Shown here: piece after piece, positions 27,030 through 33,208 of the stretch
Layout of the letters: each line of letters begins with the position of its first letter
How positions within the stretch are numbered: the first letter of the stretch is position 1
Origin: Planctomycetota bacterium
GTDB lineage: Bacteria; Planctomycetota; Phycisphaerae; Sedimentisphaerales; Anaerobacaceae
Direction: 5' to 3'
DNA: 33,208 nt
NCBI GenBank assembly: GCA_014384025.1
Contig: JACNGQ010000150.1
Location: 20,202 to 53,409, forward strand
Position numbers and translations under genes: made by a program
The notes under the pieces: model-generated
The model's input: the letters and a program-made list of their open reading frames with translations, nothing else
What the model was told of the DNA's origin: nothing
Database searches by the model: none

Positions 27030-28601
27030 CTAATATCTACTATGGCCTTGTTGTTTATATTTTTCAAGCAGCTTCATAAGGCGCTCGGTTATTTCAGGGT
27101 ACTTGCCCCACAGGTCATTTTGTTCATAAGGGTCATCGCGCAGGTCATAAAGCTGCCCTGGAGTTCCGGATTCCGGTTTTTTTCCGCTTGGACGAACCCA
27201 GCCGCCGGACGTTTTTGTATCAAGTATCAACTTCCACTTACCCTGTCGTATAGAGAACACTCCAAACACAGAATGATGAACGATAGCAGGGCGAATCGGT
27301 TCATCAAGTTCGGTGCCTAAAAGAGCAGGAAGGATATTAAAGCTGTCCGGCCCGGCACCATCAGGCAGCTCGGCCTCCACAATAGCTGCGCTTGTTGCGA
27401 TCAGGTCGATCAGGCAGATCACTTCATTACTGGTACTGCCCGGTTTAATCTTTCCGGGCCAGCGGGCAAGGAAAGGAATACGATGGCCGCCTTCCCAGAT
27501 ATGCGATTTAGAGCCGCGTAACTTACCAGACGATTTATGATCATCTTGGCCGTGCCGGGGACCGTTGTCGCTTGTAACAATTAACAGTGTATTTTCCGTC
27601 AACTCCAGACGGTCGAGCGCATCAAGAATTTGACCCACACACCAGTCGGTCCATACAACCATATCGCCGCGTGCACCGTCCCCGCTGCGCCCTTTAACAA
27701 AATCCGGCGGCAGCCACGGAGCATGCGGCGAAGAAAGTGGTAGATATAAAAAGAACAGCGTGGAGGAATGTTTTTTACAATTTTTTTCCATAAATTCGAT
27801 GGCTTTGCCGGTAAATACCGTATCAACCTCGGTGACATCAAAACCATCCGCCACCCAGCCCGGACGGGGACGGTAGTCGGCATCGACACTTTTGTCTATC
27901 GGCATCATCTTGTTCGGTATCCCGACTGTATTTCTGTTCCGGATATAGCAAAACGGGCCGTCAATCGTCGAACAGGCCGCTGTAAAATATGCGTAATCAA
28001 AACCCAAATCCACGGGACCACCACTGACAGGCTTTGTGAAATCTACATTCATTCCCTTCTTAGGGTCTCCATCCTGCCACGAGCCATTAAAATATTTGCG
28101 CCCGTCTTTGGCATTACCCATGTAGCCGTTGTGTCGTGTCCAGCCTACTCCCAGATGCCATTTGCCGATACAGGCCGTTCTGTAACCTTGTTTTTGCAGG
28201 AATGAAGCAACCGTGGTTCGGCTCGGTTCTATCAGCGGATTGGTATAACCGCCAACAACGCCGCTTTTCAGCCAGGTCCTCCAACAGTATCTGCCTGTCA
28301 ACACACCGTAACGAGTGGGAGTGCAAACCGCCGACGGCGAATGGGCGTCCGTAAAGCGGACACCCTGTTTTGCTAACCTGTCAATATTCGGTGTGGGAAT
28401 CTTCGAGTCAACATTGTAGCACCCGACATCACCGTAACCCATATCATCGGCCATAACAAAGACAATGTTCGGATGCCTGGGAGTTTTGTAATTAACTCGG
28501 CTTGCAGCGCGAACACATCCCGGTATTGTTAATGCTGCCGCTCCAAAGCTCAGTGTCTTTAGGAAGTCACGTCGATTAACATTTGTTTTCTCAATGCTCA
28601 T
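27030..28601 (-). CDS. Tat-exported sulfatase 4 of the operon
   Basis: This 523-residue sulfatase starts at the ATG at 28601; a TTG one codon earlier is the only upstream alternative. Tat signal [21 protein letters not shown] gives a predicted lipid anchor at Cys29. VMADDMGYGDVG holds the metal-binding Asp pair. AVCTPTRYGVLTGRY has the formylglycine Cys93 in a C-x-P-T-R motif, and CIGKWHLGVGW and VTSDNGPRHGQDDH follow. The long segment with FDYAYFTAACSTIDGPF is a substrate-pocket insertion not found in the shorter members of the operon. The first residues of the signal ([16 protein letters not shown]) are the same as in sulfatase 2, which suggests duplication or signal exchange. The start is 7 bases after the stop of sulfatase 3, so translation is probably coupled. 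Confidence 0.93.
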   Translation of the reverse strand: MSIEKTNVNRRDFLKTLSFGAAALTIPGCVRAASRVNYKTPRHPNIVFVMADDMGYGDVGCYNVDSKIPTPNIDRLAKQGVRFTDAHSPSAVCTPTRYGVLTGRYCWRTWLKSGVVGGYTNPLIEPSRTTVASFLQKQGYRTACIGKWHLGVGWTRHNGYMGNAKDGRKYFNGSWQDGDPKKGMNVDFTKPVSGGPVDLGFDYAYFTAACSTIDGPFCYIRNRNTVGIPNKMMPIDKSVDADYRPRPGWVADGFDVTEVDTVFTGKAIEFMEKNCKKHSSTLFFLYLPLSSPHAPWLPPDFVKGRSGDGARGDMVVWTDWCVGQILDALDRLELTENTLLIVTSDNGPRHGQDDHKSSGKLRGSKSHIWEGGHRIPFLARWPGKIKPGSTSNEVICLIDLIATSAAIVEAELPDGAGPDSFNILPALLGTELDEPIRPAIVHHSVFGVFSIRQGKWKLILDTKTSGGWVRPSGKKPESGTPGQLYDLRDDPYEQNDLWGKYPEITERLMKLLEKYKQQGHSRY

Positions 28602-28608
28602 CAACTTT

Positions 28609-30321
28609 TCACTTGTTTTTTGACGACTTTTTTACGGGCCAAGGTTGAACAGCACATCTGGCGGCCCAGTTTTCATACATCGCCTTCAACTGTTCAAATG
28701 TCCGTGTATATTTTTGTGACAGGTCATTCAACTCGGTACGGTCGGCCTCAAGGTCATACAGCTCCCATTTGCCGGGATGTTTGGAGACCAGCTTCCACTT
28801 GCCTTTGCGGACGGCCCGGTTGCCCTCATGCTCCCAGTAAATTGCTTCGCGCTCAATGGGCTTATTGTCAAAGGCCGGAACCAAACTCCTGCCTTCCATC
28901 GGTATTATCCTGTTGCCCTTGTATTCGGAAGGATAGCTTGCTCCGGCAATATCAACACATGTGGCCATAATATCGATAAGATGTCCGGGCTGATGACGCA
29001 GTTTGCCCCGAGTCTTAATATGCTCGGGCCAGTGAGCAATCAGCGGCGTCGATATACCACCCTCATGCACCCAGTGCTTGTAAAGGCGGAAGGGCGTGTT
29101 GCTGGCATTGGCCCAGGCTTTGCCGTAGGCAATGTAGGAATCAGCTGGGCCCGGTATCACACCGTAACCGGTGCGCACGGGGCGCCCGTCACGCGTAACC
29201 TTCGGCTGCATATCAAGCTGCAGCTCATTTTTGTCCATAGGTTTCAATGGGATTCTTTTAGACGGGTCCGGTTTGACCTCGCCGCGGTTTCCGTATTCTT
29301 CGGCACAGCCGCCGTTGTCTGCCAAAAAGAAAACGAGCGTGTTCTCGAAGTCGTCCTTCCTCTTTAACTCCGAAACGATACGTCCGACACCCTGGTCAAG
29401 GCAATCGACCATCGCAGCATATACTTCCATACGACGCTGGAACCACTCTTTATTCTCAACCTCCTCCCAAGGTGGTACGTTTGTGTCGCGCGAGGTAATC
29501 TTCCAATCGCTCTTTACTATTCCCATTTTTATCATGCGCTTGTGTCGCTGGGCTCGAAGCGTATCCCAGCCCTGCGCATAGCGGCCCTTGTATTTGGCGA
29601 TGTCCTGCGGCAGCGCATGCATTGGCCAGTGCGGAGCAGTGAAAGGAACATACAGGAAGAACGGTTTATCCGTACTGTGCTCACGAATGAATTTGACGGC
29701 GTTATCAGCGATGGCATTCGTGTAATAAAAGTCTTCACTTTCAGGAGAGATCTGTGTATTGTCGCGGGTCAGCGAGCACGGATCGTAGAAACTGCCTGCG
29801 CCGTGAATGGTTCCGAAGAAGCGGTCGAATCCGCGCTGGCGAGGCCAGTTATGTTTCGGGCCTTCCGGCCCCCGGTACCTGGTGACGTGCCACTTGCCGG
29901 ACATATAAGTACTGTATCCGGCCTGCTTGAGCACCTCAGCAATGGTTACGCAGCGGTTGCTGAGGTCGCCGCGATAACTTTCATAACCTTTATCCTCCAT
30001 CATATGCCCGACGCCCGCCTGGTGCTGGTAAAGTCCCGTCATCAGCGAGGCCCTGGTCGGACAGCAGCGAGCCGTATTGTAGAACTGTGTGAAACGCACA
30101 CCACCTGCGGCAAGCTTGTTCAGATTAGGTGTATTGATTTCTCCGCCGTAACAACCTATGTCCGAATATCCCATATCATCGGCCATAATCAGAACAATGT
30201 TCGGGCGCTTTCGTGCAGCCGCAGCTAATCCGGAAGCACCACCGCACACTGGCATCACAAGCGAGGCCACTCCAAGACCCATAATTTTCAAAAAGTCACG
30301 GCGTTTGTATTGTTCATTCAT
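28609..30321 (-). CDS. Tat-exported arylsulfatase-type sulfatase 3 of the operon
   Basis: This is the largest of the five sulfatases (570 residues). The Tat signal is KRRDFLKIMGLGVASLVMPVC. The Cys at 26 is preceded by Val, not Gly, so lipidation is less certain than for its neighbours. IMADDMGYSDIGCYGGEI has the metal-binding Asp pair. TARCCPTRASLMTGLYQHQAGVGHM is the bacterial arylsulfatase (AtsA-like) form, with Cys86 expected to become formylglycine and Cys87 in the variable position. MSGKWHVTR and FLADNGGCAEEYGNRGEV follow. The GHM segment and long C-terminal part are typical of arylsulfatases acting on small or exposed sulfate esters, although a polysaccharide substrate is equally possible. 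It lies 26 bases after sulfatase 2. Confidence 0.93.
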   Translation of the reverse strand: MNEQYKRRDFLKIMGLGVASLVMPVCGGASGLAAAARKRPNIVLIMADDMGYSDIGCYGGEINTPNLNKLAAGGVRFTQFYNTARCCPTRASLMTGLYQHQAGVGHMMEDKGYESYRGDLSNRCVTIAEVLKQAGYSTYMSGKWHVTRYRGPEGPKHNWPRQRGFDRFFGTIHGAGSFYDPCSLTRDNTQISPESEDFYYTNAIADNAVKFIREHSTDKPFFLYVPFTAPHWPMHALPQDIAKYKGRYAQGWDTLRAQRHKRMIKMGIVKSDWKITSRDTNVPPWEEVENKEWFQRRMEVYAAMVDCLDQGVGRIVSELKRKDDFENTLVFFLADNGGCAEEYGNRGEVKPDPSKRIPLKPMDKNELQLDMQPKVTRDGRPVRTGYGVIPGPADSYIAYGKAWANASNTPFRLYKHWVHEGGISTPLIAHWPEHIKTRGKLRHQPGHLIDIMATCVDIAGASYPSEYKGNRIIPMEGRSLVPAFDNKPIEREAIYWEHEGNRAVRKGKWKLVSKHPGKWELYDLEADRTELNDLSQKYTRTFEQLKAMYENWAARCAVQPWPVKKSSKNK

Positions 30322-30347
30322 CTTTATTTCCCCGTCAAAATATATTT

Positions 30348-31658
30348 TTATTCTATAGAATCCAGAACGTCCTGAAGCTGTTTTCTTGCCGATGCAGCTT
30401 CCGGGCCGCTCGGATTCGGATTCTGCTCCATTGTGTCAGTAGGCACATCAAAAAGATTGCCATTACCATAGAGCTTCCATCGCTTGTCGCGGACGAATCG
30501 CACGGCCTCTTTCCTGCCGAGCCATTTGGGGTCATAGTGACAAAAAATCCATTTCCTCGGTTTGCCTTGTTTACCTCGAAGCTGAGGCAGGAAGCTTTGG
30601 CCGTCTATTATCATACCCTCAGGAGGTGAAGCGCCGGTCATCTCCGCGAAGGTCGGAACAAAATCACTGAAATCCACAAGGTCGCCGCAAACTTTCCCTG
30701 CCGGCACTTCGCCCGGCCATCTCGCTATGAGGGGAACACGAGTACCCGCATCGGTTGTATTGCCCTTATCCCCTTTGATAATCTGACCGTCTGACATTTT
30801 CGATTTAATGTCCTTGTTTGTACCATTGTCACCAGTGAATATCACGAGAGTATTGTCGCTCAGGCCAAGCTCGTCCACCCTGGCAACGATACGACCGACG
30901 ATTTTGTCCATATAGGTCACCATATCGGCAAAGTATTTATTGTCGTTCTTTTGCTTCTCTTGTTCCCAGTCCTGGCTGTCTGGCGTTGGAACAAAGGGAT
31001 TGTGAACAATAGCCATCGGGAAGTACAGAAAGAAGGGTTTTGCCTTATGGCGCTCAATAAAATCAATCGCATAGTCGCAGAAGACGTCGGGGCCGTATCT
31101 GCCTTCAAGGCCCTCAAGATTTCTGCCGTTTTGCACGACAACAGGGTCTTTGTAGCGCGAGCCTCTCTCCTTTACCTGCCAGAGACAATGTTCGTCGAAG
31201 CCGGCCTGCGCCGGCATGCTGCCTGCACCGCGAACCTCGGCGCTTTGGTTAACGCTGCCGTATAACTGCCACTTACCCACTACACAGGTGGCATAACCAC
31301 ACCCCTGCAGCAAATGCCCGAAGGTTTTCTGCTTCGGGTCGAGGACGCCAAAATTTGTGTAGTTGCGGAAGTTATACTGGCCGGTCATAATTTTGACTCG
31401 CGACGGCGTACAGAGCGGCTGCGAATAGCAGTGTTCGAACCGCATACCCGCTGCAGCCATACCATCGAGAACAGGCGTCTTATACGATGCGCTGCCGTAA
31501 CAGCCGAAACACTCGTAGCCGATGTCGTCGGCCATAATCAAAATTATATTGTGTCTTTTGCTTTTGCCGGGAGAAAAACCGGAAGCACCGCTGCACCCCT
31601 GTATCACCAACGCCGCTGCACCAAAGCTTAGTGTCTTAAGAAAATCCCGTCGGTTCAT
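30348..31658 (-). CDS. Tat-exported sulfatase 2 of the operon, with GKWQ motif
   Basis: This is the shortest sulfatase here (436 residues). It has a Tat signal [22 protein letters not shown] with lipobox Cys22, IMADDIGYECFG (Asp44-Asp45) and LCTPSRVKIMTGQ with the formylglycine Cys83. The motif that is GKWH in most family members reads GKWQ here (Lys129, Gln131), replacing a His that contacts the sulfate ester in characterised enzymes. FTGDNGTNKDI keeps the metal ligands. The substitution seems to define a subfamily rather than damage, because the rest of the site is intact. Neighbouring genes are 20 and 26 bases away. AAGGAAAG lies about 10 bases before the ATG. Confidence 0.92.
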   Translation of the reverse strand: MNRRDFLKTLSFGAAALVIQGCSGASGFSPGKSKRHNIILIMADDIGYECFGCYGSASYKTPVLDGMAAAGMRFEHCYSQPLCTPSRVKIMTGQYNFRNYTNFGVLDPKQKTFGHLLQGCGYATCVVGKWQLYGSVNQSAEVRGAGSMPAQAGFDEHCLWQVKERGSRYKDPVVVQNGRNLEGLEGRYGPDVFCDYAIDFIERHKAKPFFLYFPMAIVHNPFVPTPDSQDWEQEKQKNDNKYFADMVTYMDKIVGRIVARVDELGLSDNTLVIFTGDNGTNKDIKSKMSDGQIIKGDKGNTTDAGTRVPLIARWPGEVPAGKVCGDLVDFSDFVPTFAEMTGASPPEGMIIDGQSFLPQLRGKQGKPRKWIFCHYDPKWLGRKEAVRFVRDKRWKLYGNGNLFDVPTDTMEQNPNPSGPEAASARKQLQDVLDSIE

Positions 31659-31678
31659 AAATACTTCTTTCCTTTTAG

Positions 31679-33103
31679 TTACTTCTTCTCTATACGCTTT
31701 GCGAGCTGGTCTTCGCCGAGCTTTAAGCCTGCAAGATGCAGGGCCAACTCTTTGCGGATTTCAATTATAACTTCCGGATTGTCTTTGGATATATCATATT
31801 TTTCAGATGGATCATGTTCGAGATTATAAAGCAGCGGGGGATCGTGATACTCATCTTTCCCCTTACCATAAGCCAGCTTTGTTATGAAATGCGCCTTATA
31901 AGGGCCTTTGCGCGCCGCGTACAGTTTTGCGCCTCGATAATAGAACATATTTTTCCGGGGACTGGGTCCGGTCCCGAACAGAGCAGGTGACAGGTCCAGC
32001 CCGTCAACCACTCGGTCGGTCGGGACATTTGCCCCGGCCAATGTAAGGATAGTCGTATATATATCCATAGTCGAACCCATATCGTTCACAACGGCAGGTT
32101 TTATTTTGCCCGGCCACCACATAATACAGGGCTCACGCATACCGCCTTCGAAGGTACAGCCCTTGCCTTCTCTAAGCAGCCCCGCCGAGCCGCCGTGCTC
32201 ATTGAAGATAAGCCATGGGCCGTTGTCGGACGTAAAGACAACGAATGTATTTTCCGCCAGGCCCTCGCGGCGCAGCGTGCTTAGTATCTGCCCGACGCCA
32301 TAGTCAATTTCTTCAATTACATCGCCATAAAGACCTCGCAGGCTTTTGTCCCTGAACTTCTGCGAGACGAACAGCGGGACATGGGGCAGATTGTGAGCCA
32401 GATAAAGAAAGAAAGGCTTGTTTTTGCTTTTCCGTACAAACTTTACCGCCTCTTCTGTGTAGCGTTTGATAATTGTGTTCTGGTCGGCGGGACGCTCTAT
32501 GATTTCTTCGTCGCGCATAAGCGGGACATTAAAGTACTCGGTCTTCGGTTCAAGAAACGCCTGTCGTCCCTCTCCTCCGACGCGGTCCATATCGTTGCTG
32601 TACGGAATGCCAAAGTAGGAGTCGAAGCCGTTATTTGTCGGCAGATACTGCGGCAGATGCCCGAGGTGCCATTTACCGACACAGGCGGTCGCATAGCCTT
32701 CGTCCTTCAGGGCCTCCGCGATAGTAACTTCACTTTTCGGCAGACCGCCGGCCGAATCGGGGAACAGGACGCGCCGCTTATCGCTGCACATTCCGCTGCG
32801 AATCGGCAGTCTGCCTGTCAGCAGTGCCGCCCGGCTCGGTGTACAGACCGAAGCCCCGACATAGAAGTTCGTCCATTTCTGACCCTCGGCAGCCATCTTG
32901 TCCAGATTGGGAGTGCGAATCGTTGGGTGGCCATAGCATGCTAAATCACCATAGCCCATATCATCGCAAAATATGATAATGAAGTTTGGTTTTTTCTCGT
33001 TAGCCACGCCGGCATTAAAACTGGCGCAGCCGGGCAGGGTAAGTGAAACGGCCCCTGCGCTTAGAAATTTGATGAACTGTCGTCGATTAATTTGAGGTTT
33101 CAT
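31679..33103 (-). CDS. Tat-exported sulfatase 1, first gene of the operon
   Basis: This 474-residue sulfatase is first in the five-gene operon. The Tat signal NRRQFIKFLSAGAVSLTLPGC has lipobox Cys26. IIFCDDMGYGDLACYG has the Asp pair 47-48. [21 protein letters not shown] holds the formylglycine Cys87. CVGKWHLGHLPQYLPTNNGFDSYFGIPYSNDM and FTSDNGPWLIFNEHGGSAGLLREGKG match the arylsulfatase A/GALNS-like branch and closely parallel sulfatase 5, so those two are probably duplicates. AAGGAG lies 7 bases before the ATG and a good promoter is about 50 bases upstream. The exported, surface-anchored location fits removal of sulfate from polysaccharide before uptake. The exact substrate is unknown. Confidence 0.93.
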   Translation of the reverse strand: MKPQINRRQFIKFLSAGAVSLTLPGCASFNAGVANEKKPNFIIIFCDDMGYGDLACYGHPTIRTPNLDKMAAEGQKWTNFYVGASVCTPSRAALLTGRLPIRSGMCSDKRRVLFPDSAGGLPKSEVTIAEALKDEGYATACVGKWHLGHLPQYLPTNNGFDSYFGIPYSNDMDRVGGEGRQAFLEPKTEYFNVPLMRDEEIIERPADQNTIIKRYTEEAVKFVRKSKNKPFFLYLAHNLPHVPLFVSQKFRDKSLRGLYGDVIEEIDYGVGQILSTLRREGLAENTFVVFTSDNGPWLIFNEHGGSAGLLREGKGCTFEGGMREPCIMWWPGKIKPAVVNDMGSTMDIYTTILTLAGANVPTDRVVDGLDLSPALFGTGPSPRKNMFYYRGAKLYAARKGPYKAHFITKLAYGKGKDEYHDPPLLYNLEHDPSEKYDISKDNPEVIIEIRKELALHLAGLKLGEDQLAKRIEKK

Positions 33104-33155
33104 CGGAGGACTCCTTAACCGGTTTTTTTCTGTACACTACCTGTCACTTCACATT

Positions 33156-33184
33156 ATAATATCCGACCGGGAACAATCTTGCAA
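33156..33184 (-). promoter_or_regulatory. Candidate promoter of the five-sulfatase operon
   Basis: On the minus strand TTGCAA (33184-33179), a 17-base spacer and TATTAT (33161-33156) predict transcription from about 33149, some 45 bases before the first sulfatase ATG. The hexamers and spacing are identical to those before smpB. No operator-like palindrome stood out. Confidence 0.5.
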
Positions 33185-33208
33185 GGGTACAGACAATCGC
33201 TATTTGCA

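Overview
The window looks like chromosomal DNA of a planctomycete, most likely of the Phycisphaerae/Sedimentisphaerales type. That placement is inferred from gene content: pseudopilins of the H-X9-DG class, a long operon of Tat-exported sulfatases, zinc-ribbon membrane proteins, a GluRS with a large insertion, GlnRS alongside GluRS, and an Lgt-like protein with altered active-site residues. No rRNA, tRNA, transposase, phage gene or CRISPR array was seen.

Layout. 232-1398 is a secreted lipoprotein aldose 1-epimerase, convergent with a eukaryotic-type UDP-N-acetylhexosamine pyrophosphorylase (1444-2856, minus). A 509-base leader region (2857-3365) precedes pseudopilin-Hint fusion 1 (3366-4637), which ends at a strong terminator. 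Next come smpB, a DUF1844 gene and trpC (4806-6518), then glnS and an lgt-like gene on the minus strand (6572-9102). A plus-strand housekeeping run follows: gltX, a PfkB sugar kinase, thpR, recA, alaS, and two tandem zinc-ribbon membrane proteins (9305-18639). Converging on it is a minus-strand operon acn, LOG-family gene, secreted hypothetical, hisD (23429 down to 18655). Pseudopilin-Hint fusion 2 (24914-23637, minus) has its own leader of about 640 bases. The window closes with a tight operon of five sulfatases read leftward from a promoter near 33156-33184 (33103 down to 25556).

How the genes work together. The housekeeping genes cover translation (SmpB, three aminoacyl-tRNA synthetases), RNA and DNA maintenance (ThpR, RecA) and scattered amino-acid biosynthesis (TrpC, HisD). 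The sulfatase operon and the surface mutarotase fit a cell that degrades sulfated polysaccharides outside the cytoplasm. All five sulfatases keep the Cys that must be converted to formylglycine, but no maturase is in the window.

The most unusual content is the pair of type IV pseudopilins carrying a C-terminal Hint (Hedgehog/intein-like) domain. Each Hint domain starts with Cys and has the His of block B, but lacks the terminal His-Asn needed for splicing. That suggests Hedgehog-like cleavage or attachment rather than protein splicing. Both genes share a long leader with the same architecture: a promoter, an approximately 80-base element with inverted-repeat ends beginning about 5 bases after the predicted transcription start (one copy before gene 1, two before gene 2), short conserved blocks, and a distal stem GGAGATTCGC/GCGAATCTCC closing a 92-124-base loop just before the ribosome binding site. 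This looks like an undescribed structured leader tied to this gene family.
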